Shown piece by piece: positions 10,673-21,196 of a stretch of DNA of 64,000 nucleotides (positions within the stretch are counted from its first letter, which is position 1; each line of letters starts with the position of its first letter). Source of the DNA: Acidobacteriaceae bacterium (GTDB taxonomy: Bacteria > Acidobacteriota > Terriglobia > Terriglobales > Acidobacteriaceae); contig PLCS01000014.1 of NCBI GenBank assembly GCA_003134855.1, positions 124,338 to 188,337 on the forward strand, given 5' to 3'. Made by a program: the position numbers and the translations under genes. The notes under the pieces were generated by a model. It saw nothing but the letters and a program-made list of their open reading frames with translations, was not told the DNA's origin and made no database searches.

Positions 10673-10690
10673 GGCGGCCGGCCTTCCGCC
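10673..10690 (+). other. Conserved leader hairpin before amt copy 2
   Basis: GGCGG/CCGCC stem with CCGGCCTT loop, same position and sequence as the hairpin at 8358-8374. GGGAGTGGAATC, conserved in both leaders, supplies the ribosome binding site. Confidence 0.4.
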
Positions 10691-10738
10691 TCATCGCATG
10701 GCCTCGGCCCTCTGCATCCTCTCGGGAGTGGAATCAGA

Positions 10739-12187
<1,449 letters not shown>

Positions 12188-12199
12188 CCCTGAAGCATT

Positions 12200-12246
12200 G
12201 GGTGCCCCATCCTTTCGAGTTCTTTGCGAAAGGATGGGAAACCACC
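12200..12246. repeat. Palindromic repeat, family A
   Basis: GGGTGCCCCATCCTTTCG ... CGAAAGGATGGGAAACCACC forms a 10-bp or longer stem. It lies between amt and glnK of module 2, the same place as the copy in module 1. Confidence 0.75.
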
Positions 12247-12302
12247 GGCAAGAATCATCAAAATTCCGGGTGACTGGCGCAACCAGCCCCCTGGCCTGTT
12301 AG

Positions 12303-12665
<363 letters not shown>

Positions 12666-12675
12666 GAAGAAACCA

Positions 12676-12719
12676 GCGTGGACCGGGAGGTCCACGCTAC
12701 AGCCGGCCGGGAGGCCGGC
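12676..12719. repeat. Tandem palindromes, family C (GGGA loop)
   Basis: Two hairpins in a row share the loop GGGA and the tail CTACAG: GCGTGGACC-GGGA-GGTCCACGC and GCCGGCC-GGGA-GGCCGGC. A related pair occurs at 44139-44172 at the end of exbB. Here it may serve as a terminator for glnK copy 2. Confidence 0.7.
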
Positions 12720-12762
12720 GCTACAGTTTCATGTACCGCGGGTCGGCAACGCCGGTGAGGGA

Positions 12763-13170
12763 CTAATTTGTTTGTAAGCGTTTCTGTCGCTTCCATTCGG
12801 CCAATTTTTCTTTCACCACTTCAAGCCGGGCCACCTGCTCCGGTGAAAGCGGTGCGTGTTTGCACTTTCGGAGAATATCTTCAAACATATAGCCGGAACG
12901 AAAATAATACGGACGAAGTTCAAGAAAGCAAATGGCCGCTTCCATGGCTTCAGGATATCCAGAGACGATTCGTTCATAGGCGCCGTCCAGGCCACCAGGA
13001 AAGGCAAGTGACAAATAGCGCTCATAAGACCCCGTATAAACTTGTTGCCATTCACTCCATTTTTCAGGACTCAATTCGCGCTGTTTTCGGGTTTCGTGGA
13101 GTTGCTGACTCAGCCGCACAATCTCGGCAGCATTATCAAGAATCGTCTGTTTGATTCGGTCTGAGTTCAT
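12763..13170 (-). CDS. Conserved-looking hypothetical protein
   Basis: I do not recognise this family. The 135-residue protein (start ATG 13170, AGGA 4 bases before; a GTG one codon earlier is possible) is soluble and helical, with a charged N-terminal coiled-coil-like part (RLSQQLHETRKQRELSPEKW) and a C-terminal basic helix (VVKEKLAEWKRQKRLQTN). The centre has an aromatic-rich stretch (ELRPYYFRSGYMFEDILRKC). No signal peptide or metal motif is seen. It lies between glnK copy 2 and the AAA ATPase and ends 34 bases ahead of that gene's far end on the same strand, but nothing links their functions. Confidence 0.6.
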   Translation of the reverse strand: MNSDRIKQTILDNAAEIVRLSQQLHETRKQRELSPEKWSEWQQVYTGSYERYLSLAFPGGLDGAYERIVSGYPEAMEAAICFLELRPYYFRSGYMFEDILRKCKHAPLSPEQVARLEVVKEKLAEWKRQKRLQTN

Positions 13171-13206
13171 CACTTCCTGGGTAATCTCCGTAGGTTTGCG
13201 CGCCGC

Positions 13207-14646
13207 TCAAGCCGCGCTCCGATGCACCCGCAGATTATTGAGCGCGTAGTCGATGAAGCGCGGCTCGAAGTGCGGCGTCTGCCCCATGAAGCGGCAGGTA
13301 GCCGTCACCTGATCGACGATGAACTTCGGCTGAAATGCAGCCAGATTCATCCCCTTTTCCGTCTTGAGCTTGGAGACAATGTAATCGAAGACCTCTCCCG
13401 GCAACTGCAAATTCTGCAGCGCGCACTCCCCATCGAAGATGCGGCGATAAATCTCCAGGCTGGGGACTCCTATCTCAATCTTGTAAGGAAGACGGCGCAG
13501 GAAGGCAGGATCCATCAGAGCTTCCGGCTCCAGGTTGGTAGAAAAAATGACCAGTTCCTCGAAGGGGATGCTGAAGCTCTTTCCCGTATGCAGTTTCATA
13601 TAATCAACCCGGCTCTCCAGCGGGACGATCCAGCGGTTGAGCAGGCTGGTTGGGCTCGCCATCTGGCGGCCAAAGTCGTCGATGACGAAGCAGCCGCCCA
13701 GCGCCTTCAGGTGCAGTGGCGCCTCGTAGTAGTGGCCCGTCGTGTCATAGCGCAGATCGAGCATCTCCAGCGTCAGCTCGCCGCCTGTGGAGACGAACGG
13801 CCGGCGGCATGGAACCCAGCGCGCGTCATATTCCTCGGCCCGGACGAACGAGAGGTCTTCGTCGTTCACTTCCGTGGGACTCAACTCGATATGAATTCTG
13901 GGGTCGTGGAAGCGGATGATCTGACCCTCGACGGTGATCGCATACGGCACGTAGATTACATCTCTGAAGACGCCGCCCAGCGCATGAGCGAACGAAGTTT
14001 TGCCGTTGCCCGGAGGGCCATACAGAAGCATCGCCCGCCCCGAGTTCAACGCCGGCCCGCTTTGCTCGATGATGCTGTCCTCGAAGCTCAGCGTTCCCAT
14101 AGCCTTGTGAATGCGCTCGAAGGTCACCAGCTCGTTGGTCAGTTTCTGCACGTTCACCTGGTAGGTAAAATCCTCCAGGGTGACGGGCGCGGGTCCGGCA
14201 TAGCGCACCAGCTCCAGCGCATCGATTGTCCAGCGCTTGCCCTCTTCGGTGAATGCATATCCCATATCCACTGTGCTTTGGCTGGCACGCATCCCCAGCG
14301 CGCGCAGCAATTGCCGGTCCACGGCCATCCGCACCAGCTCGGTAACTATGTGGTAAGGCAGTTTGAGGGCTTCAACATACTGACGGCAGTTTTCCAGGTG
14401 GCCCGTATAGATCAGCTTCATCAGCAGGCTCAGAAGATCGAGCGCGTCGATCCCGGTTGCCGCAATATCGGCAGGCTCGACGGGAATGCGCTTGAGGAAA
14501 GCGTTCAGCGCATGCTTGTCTATGGCTCCCAGAGCCACCAGATTATCGCCCAGACGAGCGCCATTCTCTGCCTGTCGCGCCAGCGCCGCGGCCACATCCT
14601 CGACCGTGACCAGATTCGCGCTGACCAGCAGATCGCCCATTCGCAT
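13207..14646 (-). CDS. AAA-type ATPase with GspE/MshE-like N-terminal domain
   Basis: Starts at ATG 14646 with GGAGGAG 6 bases upstream. Residues 1-55 (MRMGDLLVSANLVTVEDVAAALARQ ... RLGDNLVALGAI, shown in parts) match the MshEN/GspE-II fold found at the front of type II secretion and type IV pilus ATPases. The middle ~100 residues are helical. A P-loop ATPase follows with Walker A G-P-P-G-N-G-K-T-S at ~210-218, Walker B VIDDFG at ~321-326, sensor-like IFSTNLEPE and an arginine-finger candidate RRLPYKIEIG. This is not a secretion ATPase core; it resembles AAA ATPases called 'ATPase with chaperone activity'. The MshEN fold often binds c-di-GMP in other proteins, so a signalling-controlled remodeler is a possible but unproven role. 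Monocistronic. Confidence 0.75.
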   Translation of the reverse strand: MRMGDLLVSANLVTVEDVAAALARQAENGARLGDNLVALGAIDKHALNAFLKRIPVEPADIAATGIDALDLLSLLMKLIYTGHLENCRQYVEALKLPYHIVTELVRMAVDRQLLRALGMRASQSTVDMGYAFTEEGKRWTIDALELVRYAGPAPVTLEDFTYQVNVQKLTNELVTFERIHKAMGTLSFEDSIIEQSGPALNSGRAMLLYGPPGNGKTSFAHALGGVFRDVIYVPYAITVEGQIIRFHDPRIHIELSPTEVNDEDLSFVRAEEYDARWVPCRRPFVSTGGELTLEMLDLRYDTTGHYYEAPLHLKALGGCFVIDDFGRQMASPTSLLNRWIVPLESRVDYMKLHTGKSFSIPFEELVIFSTNLEPEALMDPAFLRRLPYKIEIGVPSLEIYRRIFDGECALQNLQLPGEVFDYIVSKLKTEKGMNLAAFQPKFIVDQVTATCRFMGQTPHFEPRFIDYALNNLRVHRSAA

Positions 14647-14797
14647 TCGCGCTCCTCCAATCGAGTACCCTATCCCAATATAAGGGAAGAATGCGGGGAA
14701 TCGCAGCGATTCCGCCGCGCGCCCGGCCTCCCAACTCCCGATTTGAGCATGCTGTTCCAGTTAAGTTCGGAAGCAGCCCGGCCGTCTCTCGTTTCAT

Positions 14798-15577
14798 TTA
14801 GATCGACTGGACCGGCAGGAGCGTCAGATCATCTACAAGGCCCACTTCCTTCTGCATAAACGGCTCGCCGTAGCGCACGCCGGCGAGCAGGCCGTAGTGG
14901 CGGGCCTCGGCGAAGGTGCGCTCGCGAATCTCCTCTTCGGGGACAAAGAGCCCGCCGCCGGCGGGCTGATTGGCGTACTGCGAGCGGTAGGCCATCAGCG
15001 CGGCGTGGCGCTGTTCGATAAAGGGTGTAATGTCCACGATGAAGCTGGGGCGCACGTCTGCGTAGAGGCTGGCGTAAACGATCTTGAAGGGGCGATGCGG
15101 CACCTGCGGTGTGGCCAATGGCGCCTGTGGCGCGTTCCCAGCATGAGCACTTGAAGGAGCTTTGGCCAGACCGGAGAGGAAGCAGGCTTCGTAGCCAAGC
15201 TGGGCGACAGCGGCGTGGTCCGGGTGGCGCGCCTGCCAATAGGGCAGAATCACCACGCGGGGGCGGACGAGGCGCAGGATGCGGACAATTTTGAGCCGGT
15301 TTTCCAATGTGTTTTCGACCGCGCCGTCGGGCAGGTCGAGGGCCTGCCGCCAGCCGACGCCCAGCAGCAGCGCGGCTTCGGCGGCCTCGCGAGCGCGTTC
15401 TTCCGCGCTGCCGCGGGTTCCTGCCTCGCCTTGGGTCAGGTCGAGAATCGCGGTGCGAAGGCCGCGCGAGGCCATGCGCAGCAGCGTTCCTCCGCAGGTC
15501 TGCTCCACGTCATCCCTGTGGGCGGCAATGGCCAGCACGTCGGCCACGAGAGGATCTGGAAGGGAATCGGCGTTCAT
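14798..15577 (-). CDS. bshB1: PIG-L family deacetylase, bacillithiol BshB1 type
   Basis: I start at ATG 15577 (MNADSLPDPLVADVLAIAAH); the frame runs on through a palindromic repeat upstream that should not be coding. The zinc site is recognisable: AHRDDVE (family AHPDDxE, with Arg instead of Pro) and HPDHAAV. LTQGEAGTRGS and LPDGAVENT are characteristic of BshB1, which deacetylates GlcNAc-malate to GlcN-malate in bacillithiol synthesis. Length 259 residues is slightly over the usual ~235. No bshA or bshC is in the window, so the assignment to bacillithiol rests on the motifs alone; another N-acetylglucosamine derivative is possible. Confidence 0.8.
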   Translation of the reverse strand: MNADSLPDPLVADVLAIAAHRDDVEQTCGGTLLRMASRGLRTAILDLTQGEAGTRGSAEERAREAAEAALLLGVGWRQALDLPDGAVENTLENRLKIVRILRLVRPRVVILPYWQARHPDHAAVAQLGYEACFLSGLAKAPSSAHAGNAPQAPLATPQVPHRPFKIVYASLYADVRPSFIVDITPFIEQRHAALMAYRSQYANQPAGGGLFVPEEEIRERTFAEARHYGLLAGVRYGEPFMQKEVGLVDDLTLLPVQSI

Positions 15578-15610
15578 GGGCGATGACTCCGGATGAACGG
15601 TGCGGATTGG

Positions 15611-15663
15611 GTTCGTGGTTCCCACCCTTTCGCCCAAAAGCGTGGCGAAAGGATGGGGCACGG
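15611..15663. repeat. Palindromic repeat, family A (reverse)
   Basis: GTTCGTGGTTCCCACCCTTTCG ... GGCGAAAGGATGGGGCAC is the reverse-complement orientation of the family A copies at 12200 and 27491. It sits just upstream of the bshB1-like start. Confidence 0.75.
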
Positions 15664-15687
15664 AGCATTGATGCCAGGCCGGCTATC

Positions 15688-15733
15688 TACTGACCACTGT
15701 CCACTGTTCACAGACCATTGTTCACTGACCACT
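15688..15733. repeat. Degenerate (TGACCACTGTTCAC) short tandem tract
   Basis: Three or four imperfect units of TGACCACTGTTCAC-type sequence run into the stop codon of the next gene. Similar tracts occur at about 24297, 47899 and 53843. Confidence 0.55.
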
Positions 15734-17213
15734 AGTAGACGGTATTATTGCCGTCGGTGAGCCCGTCCATGTAGGCCACATCATAGGCCGTGCCGGTCAC
15801 GGTGACGTATTGGTTGTCCTTCGCCGAGCCGTCCACGGTTGAGTAGATGTACACCTGACCGCCCTCCGCGGTATAGACCTTGTGCAGGCCGGTCACTCCG
15901 GCAATTCCAGTGGCGTCGCCAATATATGGCAGCAGGGTCGCGGTGTTGGTGGAGGTGTTGACCATGGTGAGGCAGCCGTAAGGGAGGCCCGTGGCGGCGC
16001 GCACACCGTTGGTGCATTTGGTCATGCCGATCCACAGCGTATTGTCGTCGGCCTCCAGCATCCGGCTCACCGCGCCAGGCGCTCCGTCGCTAATGGAAAT
16101 GGGAGCTGCAACCGTCATGGCCGTCGTCGAACCCGTCGGTAGAGTAACCACCGTCAGTTTACCGGCAAAGAGGGTCTGGCCCTGCACCTGCTGAGGCCGT
16201 TGGCCTATGACATACATGGTGGAACTATCAACCAGCGCGTTGCTGGCGCCGCCGGGGATGGCGATGGTGTTGCCGTTGAGCGCGCTCTGCGTGGGCAGCG
16301 TGCCCGACTGTTGGCCGACCAGGAAGATCATTGGAGCAACCGTCATCGACGACACGGAAGCCGTAGTTCCACCGCACTCCGGGCCGCAGTTGAGGATGTA
16401 TGCTGTTCCGCCATCCGCGGAAAAGACGGCCTTGACCGGGCGGTCAAAGGTCAGCGGCGTGCCATAGTAGTTGCCGGTTGCATCCGTATGGTCGGAACTT
16501 TGCGCCTGGAAGAGGCACCATCCCGGCTGGTTGTACGGCTCGCAGTCCACTGCGGCCTTGGGCCAGGAACTGGGCCCCCCGGAGAAGGAGATGGTCTGCG
16601 CGGAGGTCAGTTGCCGCGGATAATAGATGTAATTCGAGTTCTGAACGAAGGCCAGAGCCATGGAACCGCCGGGATTCATACTGACGCGGTAGACGCCGGG
16701 GAGGTTGAAGGGGTAACTGGCGCCGGTAAGCCGATTCACCACCGTCAGCACGTGGGAACTCTGGTTGGCGGCAACGGCGTAGGAGAGGCTCCGCGAGATA
16801 AAAATGCTCGAAGAGAGGCCATTGAGGCCGCTCACGGTACCTTTTGCGGCGCTCTCAGCGGCATAGTCGATCAGGGTGAAGGTGCCGTCGCCGGAGCCAT
16901 AGACCGCGCCTATCTGCTCCTCGGGCATATTCTGGATGCTGATAGGCAGACTTCCCGAATACCCGGCGATGTTAAACGCCGGAGCCGTATTGGTGCTGTT
17001 GTACTTGTACCGGATGTCGTAAAAGGCATCCACAAACCCCAGGGCGCCGCCGCCCGAGGCGCTGGGATTCTGGACCGCAATCAGGACGCGATTCGCCAGC
17101 CCGCTGGGCGGCAGAACCCGGCCCGCGAAATAGATAGTTTTTCCGCAACCTGCCAGCGCGGCTGCAACCACCAGGGCCGTGGCGGCGCTCATCCAAAGAC
17201 TTCTCTTGTTCAA
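15732..17213 (-). CDS. Lipoprotein, probable beta-propeller, unknown function
   Basis: The signal peptide MNKRSLWMSAATALVVAAALAGC (start TTG 17213, or ATG 17192) ends in a perfect LAGC lipobox, so the mature protein should be lipid-anchored. The ~470-residue body has no catalytic motif I know. It contains repeated beta-rich segments with patterns such as SSHVLTVVNRLTGASYPFNLPG and YAVAANQ, like YVTN or PQQ-type propellers in which surface proteins report values per blade. It is rich in Ser, Thr and Gly and has few charged residues. The stop codon lies inside a short tandem tract. No operon partner. A surface binding or scaffold role is a guess. Confidence 0.65.
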   Translation of the reverse strand: MNKRSLWMSAATALVVAAALAGCGKTIYFAGRVLPPSGLANRVLIAVQNPSASGGGALGFVDAFYDIRYKYNSTNTAPAFNIAGYSGSLPISIQNMPEEQIGAVYGSGDGTFTLIDYAAESAAKGTVSGLNGLSSSIFISRSLSYAVAANQSSHVLTVVNRLTGASYPFNLPGVYRVSMNPGGSMALAFVQNSNYIYYPRQLTSAQTISFSGGPSSWPKAAVDCEPYNQPGWCLFQAQSSDHTDATGNYYGTPLTFDRPVKAVFSADGGTAYILNCGPECGGTTASVSSMTVAPMIFLVGQQSGTLPTQSALNGNTIAIPGGASNALVDSSTMYVIGQRPQQVQGQTLFAGKLTVVTLPTGSTTAMTVAAPISISDGAPGAVSRMLEADDNTLWIGMTKCTNGVRAATGLPYGCLTMVNTSTNTATLLPYIGDATGIAGVTGLHKVYTAEGGQVYIYSTVDGSAKDNQYVTVTGTAYDVAYMDGLTDGNNTVY

Positions 17214-17393
17214 AATCCCTACCCTCGACGAAATAGTCAAATCATTCCGCGTTGATACCCGCGGCAAGGCCGCGGAGTGAACCAATGGATGGCAATTACC
17301 CGTGCAACGGGCGAATCGCAAGAAATAGCTGCCCCGGGACCAGCGCAGCCAAGCTGATGACTACCGAAGTATAACAAAGCAGCCCGGCCAGGA

Positions 17394-17654
17394 CCTGTTA
17401 ACACTACCTCAGACGGTGGCGACGGGAGCCAATTTTTCTCAGTTCGAGGCGCAAGGAGCGCGCTGTAACGGGTTACTGGAGCGACGAGCAACGAAGAAAT
17501 GGGAAAAATTGGCCCCGTCCCTTCGGGTTGCGGCGAAAATCCGCCCATGCAGCGTTGTCGCCCTTGAGCTTGGAGCCGCCAAACCCTGCGGGCTCCGTCT
17601 TGCCTGGGTGGGTTTTCGCGCGCAACGCCATCCGCCTGAGGTAGTGTTAACAGG
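17394..17654. mobile_element. 261-bp MITE-like element
   Basis: The ends are near-perfect inverted repeats of 28 and 29 bases beginning CCTGTTAACACTACCTCAG at 17394 and ending CTGAGGTAGTGTTAACAGG at 17654, with one mismatch and one single-base gap. A second, internal inverted pair (GGAGCCAATTTTTCTCA and TGGGAAAAATTGGCCCC) lies in the left half. It has no transposase. I see no obvious target-site duplication. It fills most of the 486-base gap before metH/metF fusion gene and ends 46 bases ahead of its start codon; open frames in it look accidental. Confidence 0.7.
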
Positions 17655-17699
17655 CCCTTGTTGGCGCGCACGGCCCGCGTGGCATAGCATGAAGAAAGA

Positions 17700-19568
17700 A
17701 TGTCCCAGTTTGCCGACATCTTCGCCAGCCGCCCCGTTCTCGCCGACGGCGCCATGGGAACCGTTCTCTATGCCCGCGGTGTCTTCATCAACCGCTGCTA
17801 CGACGAACTGAACCTCTCCGACCCTGGCCTGATCCTGTCGATTCACGAGGAATACCTGCAAGCAGGCGCGGAGATTCTTGAGAGCAACACCTTTGGCGCC
17901 AACCGCTTCCGTCTGGGTCGCCACGGTTTGGCCGATCAAGTGAACGAGATCAACGCCGCTGGCGTGCGCATTGCCCGCCAGGCCGTCGAGCGCCTCAAGG
18001 AAAAGCAGGCTGGAGAGGCGTGGGTGGCCGGCGCGGTGGGACCGCTGGGGGTGCGCCTGGAGCCGCTGGGCAAGACCGGCCTGGACGAAGCCCGCGCCGC
18101 CTTTGCCGAGCAGATCGCCGCTCTGGCCGCGGCCGGGGTTGACCTGCTGAGCATTGAAACCATGCCCGCGCTGAACGAGGCCCACGAGGCGCTTGCGGCT
18201 GCCCGCGAGACCGCGCCCGAGTTGCCGGTGCTGGTGATGGTCACCGTGGACGATGAGGGCAACTGCCTGGACGGCTCCTCGCCCGCTCATGCCGCCGCGC
18301 TGCTGACCGAGTGGGGCGCCGGGGCTATCGGCGTGAACTGCTCCACCGGCCCAACCATGGTGCTGACGGCCATCGAGGCCATGCGCGCCGCCACTACGCT
18401 GCCTTTGGCGGCCATGCCCAACGCCGGAATGCCGCGCGCCGTCGAGGGGCGCAACATCTATCTCTGCTCGCCGGAGTACATGGCCAGCTTCGCCCGCAAG
18501 GCGATCCAGGCCGGGGTGCAGATCGTGGGCGGCTGCTGCGGCACCACGCCCAATCATATTCGCGCCATGCGCTCGGCGATGCGGGACTTGGACGCGCGAG
18601 CTCGCGTCGAGGTCGCCGGCGAAGCGCCGGAGCTGACCACCGAGACGCCGCCGGCTCCTTTGGGCGCGCGTTCCCGCATCGGCGCGCTGCTCGCCGAGGG
18701 CAGCTTCGTGACCATGGTCGAGATCGTTCCCCCGCGCGGCATCGACTGCGCGAAGGAGATCGAGGGTTCGCGCCTGCTGGCCTCGCTCGGCATTCATGCC
18801 ATCAACGTGCCCGACTCGCCGCGCGCCACGGCCCGCATGAGCGCCGAGAGCCTCTGCATCCAGATTCAGCAACACACCACCATGGAGACGGTTCTGCATT
18901 ACACCTGCCGCGACCGTAATCTACTCCGTATTCAATCGGACCTGCTGGGCGCTTCGTCGATTGGGCTGCGCAACATTCTATGCATGACCGGCGACCCGAC
19001 CAAGCTGGGAAACTATCCCGACGCCACCGCTGTCTTTGACGTGGACTCTATCGGTCTGGTCAACATCGTGCGCCGTCTGAATCATGGCCTGGATGTTGGA
19101 GCCAACGCGATCGGCGCCAGCACCAACTTCACCATCGGCGTAGCCGCCAACCCCGGCGTGCCGGACATCGAGCAGGAGCTGAGGCGATTTGCGTACAAGG
19201 TCGAAGCCGGCGCCGAGTACGCCATCACCCAGCCGGTCTTCGACCTGCGCCTGCTGGAGAGCTTTCTCAAGCGCATTGAGGAGCATCGGATTCCGGTCAT
19301 CGCCGGCATCTGGCCGCTGGTCAGCCTGCGCAACGCCGAATACCTGAAGAACGACCTGCGCATCTCGATGCCCGAGGAGATCATGCTGCGCATGGCCCAG
19401 GCCGAGACGCCCGAAGCGGCGCAGCACGAGGGCATTCTCATCGCGCAGGAGATGCTGGAAGCTGTGCGCCCGTTCGTCCAGGGCGTGCAGGTGAGCGCTT
19501 CCTTCGGCCGCTACACGGCTGCCGCCGAGGTGATCGCCAGCGTGCTGCCCAAATCTGCTACGGAGTAA
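17700..19568 (+). CDS. Homocysteine S-methyltransferase / methylenetetrahydrofolate reductase fusion
   Basis: A bifunctional 622-residue protein. Residues 1-~300 are a Zn-dependent homocysteine S-methyltransferase (start ADGAMGT; zinc Cys in GVNCSTGP at ~211 and the paired Cys of GGCCGTTP at ~277). Residues ~320-622 are a TIM-barrel MetF domain with FAD/folate motifs (PPRG, TCRDRN, LCMTGDP, GASTNFTIG, ITQPVF). It resembles YitJ of Bacillus. It would reduce 5,10-methylene-THF to 5-methyl-THF and use a methyl donor for homocysteine methylation, linking one-carbon flux to methionine. It lacks cobalamin-binding domains. The start ATG 17700 directly follows the MITE-like element, so the native promoter may have been displaced. 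It shares a transcript with xseB 6 bases downstream. Confidence 0.9.
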   Translation: MSQFADIFASRPVLADGAMGTVLYARGVFINRCYDELNLSDPGLILSIHEEYLQAGAEILESNTFGANRFRLGRHGLADQVNEINAAGVRIARQAVERLKEKQAGEAWVAGAVGPLGVRLEPLGKTGLDEARAAFAEQIAALAAAGVDLLSIETMPALNEAHEALAAARETAPELPVLVMVTVDDEGNCLDGSSPAHAAALLTEWGAGAIGVNCSTGPTMVLTAIEAMRAATTLPLAAMPNAGMPRAVEGRNIYLCSPEYMASFARKAIQAGVQIVGGCCGTTPNHIRAMRSAMRDLDARARVEVAGEAPELTTETPPAPLGARSRIGALLAEGSFVTMVEIVPPRGIDCAKEIEGSRLLASLGIHAINVPDSPRATARMSAESLCIQIQQHTTMETVLHYTCRDRNLLRIQSDLLGASSIGLRNILCMTGDPTKLGNYPDATAVFDVDSIGLVNIVRRLNHGLDVGANAIGASTNFTIGVAANPGVPDIEQELRRFAYKVEAGAEYAITQPVFDLRLLESFLKRIEEHRIPVIAGIWPLVSLRNAEYLKNDLRISMPEEIMLRMAQAETPEAAQHEGILIAQEMLEAVRPFVQGVQVSASFGRYTAAAEVIASVLPKSATE

Positions 19569-19573
19569 CCGCC

Positions 19574-19801
19574 ATGCCCTCGTTTGAAGACTCGCTGAAA
19601 AAGCTGGAAACCATCGTCGATCAACTGGAAGAGGGCGATCTGGCTCTGGAAGACTCGCTCAAGCTCTTCGAGGAGGGCGTGGGCCTGTCGGCCGCCTGCA
19701 AGGCCGAGCTGGACGCCGCCGAGGGCAAGGTGCAGATGCTGGTCAAGCAGCGCGACGGATCGCTCAAGCCGGAGCCGTTCCTGACGGAGAAACCGCTCTA
19801 A
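19574..19801 (+). CDS. xseB: Exodeoxyribonuclease VII small subunit
   Basis: 75 residues with the family pattern FEDSLKKLETIVDQLEEGDLALEDSLKLFEEG (read in pieces), a two-helix hairpin that binds XseA. The complex degrades single-stranded DNA bidirectionally. It starts six bases after the fusion gene's stop, so is translated from the same message. xseA is not in the window. Confidence 0.93.
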   Translation: MPSFEDSLKKLETIVDQLEEGDLALEDSLKLFEEGVGLSAACKAELDAAEGKVQMLVKQRDGSLKPEPFLTEKPL

Positions 19802-19848
19802 CGACAGAGATCAGGGGTCAGAGATCAGGGGCCGGTGAGCTGATCCTG

Positions 19849-20784
19849 TTAGTACAGCCGGAAGTTGATCTCGACGTTGATCATCACCGGGACCGGCGTC
19901 TTGCCGTCCTTCATGGCGGGCTTGAATTTATACTTGCGAACCGCTTCCAGGGCCTTCTCGTCCAGCCCCATGCCCAGTGCGCGCACCACTCGCGGGTTCT
20001 GCGGATTACCCTGCGCATCGACGATCACCGAGATGAGGCAGACGCCCTGGTACTTGGCCCGGCGCGCCTCGTCGGAGAACTCCGCTTCCACGCTGTTGAG
20101 TGGGATCGGCTGGGAAACAGCGCCGCCCACACGGTAAAGTCCGCCGCCGGTACCTCCGCCGGAACCGGGGCCGTATCCGGATCCATTCCCGGAGCCGATG
20201 CCCGTGCCGGCGCCGTTCCCCAGCGAGCCCAGCTTGACATTGGGCGAGTTCGACATGCCGAAGTTCGGCAGGGTCGGGGTGTCGGGAACGATAACATCGA
20301 TCGAAGGAAGTGGCGGCTCCAGCTTGGGAATCACAACCGGTGCCTTCACCGGCGGGGGAATTTTGCCCTTTTCGACTACGACTTTTTCCGGGCTTCCGCC
20401 GCCGCCCCCGGCCTTTGGGGGTTTGAAATCAGTCAGATCAATCGGCGTCAGGACCACTGGCGGCTTCTTCTGATCAACAATCGCCTTCACTCCGATGAGG
20501 AGCAAAAATACGAGAAACGCGCCGTTCATCGTGGCGGAGATGCCGACAGCCAAGGGATTGCGCTTGACCGCCATCCGGTCCGGCACCGGAATCGGCATCG
20601 AGGTCAGCTCCAGCGGCGGCAGCTTGGGCGGAAAGAAGACGTCGCGGATGTTCTCGTAGAGATCAATCCAGATAGGCTGCTGTTCGACGGGAACGCCGAA
20701 GGTAAGGTCGAGTTCGATGACGTCCATGAGGGCCACGGCAGCCTCGGAGTCCGTGTCTGGCGGGATGAGCAGATCGTTTGGCAT
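19849..20784 (-). CDS. tonB: Energy transducer TonB
   Basis: 311 residues. It has an unusually long cytoplasmic N-terminus of ~75 residues (DLTFGVPVEQQPIWIDLYENI), a single membrane helix (~80-100), a Pro/Lys-rich spacer (PPPVKAPVVIPKLEPPLP), a Gly/Ser-rich segment (GNGAGTGIGSGNGSGYGPGS) and a C-terminal TonB fold (~residues 220-311) with EAVRKYKFKPAMKDGKTPVPV. It would couple the proton motive force from ExbB/ExbD to outer-membrane receptors. No receptor gene adjoins it. A second TonB-like gene is in the tol operon at 44624, so this may serve other receptors. Confidence 0.85.
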   Translation of the reverse strand: MPNDLLIPPDTDSEAAVALMDVIELDLTFGVPVEQQPIWIDLYENIRDVFFPPKLPPLELTSMPIPVPDRMAVKRNPLAVGISATMNGAFLVFLLLIGVKAIVDQKKPPVVLTPIDLTDFKPPKAGGGGGSPEKVVVEKGKIPPPVKAPVVIPKLEPPLPSIDVIVPDTPTLPNFGMSNSPNVKLGSLGNGAGTGIGSGNGSGYGPGSGGGTGGGLYRVGGAVSQPIPLNSVEAEFSDEARRAKYQGVCLISVIVDAQGNPQNPRVVRALGMGLDEKALEAVRKYKFKPAMKDGKTPVPVMINVEINFRLY

Positions 20785-20830
20785 AGTTGCTGCTGGTTCA
20801 GTGGCCTCAGGGCATCTGGCTTGCTGTCAG

Positions 20831-20848
20831 AACGGGGTGTACCCCGTT
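20831..20848. promoter_or_regulatory. Perfect palindrome upstream of tonB
   Basis: AACGGGG-TGTA-CCCCGTT is an 18-base perfect palindrome 47 bases before the tonB start, which would suit a repressor operator or a hairpin. No known Fur box is recognisable. Confidence 0.35.
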
Positions 20849-21196
20849 TCCATGTCCCTACTTAACATTATGCCTGACTCCGCCCGCTATCCGAATCTCC
20901 TACTCCTGTAGGAATAATTACTACATACGTGTGTTTCTGTCAACCATTCTCGTTGCCGCCCCTGCGGAACTCTTCGCTCTTTCCGAAGATCTACCGTAAT
21001 ATTCTGCGTCGTCATTTCTTAAATCCGCATTTGAGTCCCCGTGGCAGCGTCTTACAATCCAGAGTCTCATATTCCGGCATGGTCAGGTTCCCTATTTCTA
21101 TAGACGGAGCGCACGCGCGGTTTGTTACCAATTATTATCTTGCCTCGCCATTTACACTAGGAAATGAACAAGTTCGCAGCATCCCAGGGAGTCACG
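20849..21196. other. Intergenic region between tonB and ileS
   Basis: This divergent gap holds one short hairpin (TCCTAC-TCCT-GTAGGA, 20898-20913) followed by an AT-rich run. It must contain the promoter for ileS, but I cannot mark boxes with confidence. No tRNA, T-box or small ORF was found. Confidence 0.5.

Noticed and set aside
15578-15661. N-terminal extension of the BshB1-like deacetylase
   Set aside because: It is translated from a family A palindrome and has no ribosome site; ATG 15577 fits the family start.
17655-17699. SAM riboswitch ahead of the methyltransferase fusion
   Set aside because: Only 45 bases lie between the element and the start; no SAM-I, SAM-II or SAM-SAH core was seen.
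17416-17811. Open frames in the MITE-like element
   Set aside because: They span the inverted repeats on both strands, lack ribosome sites and have no recognisable domain.
20849-21196. T-box leader for ileS
   Set aside because: No T-box core or specifier-loop arrangement; only a small hairpin is present.
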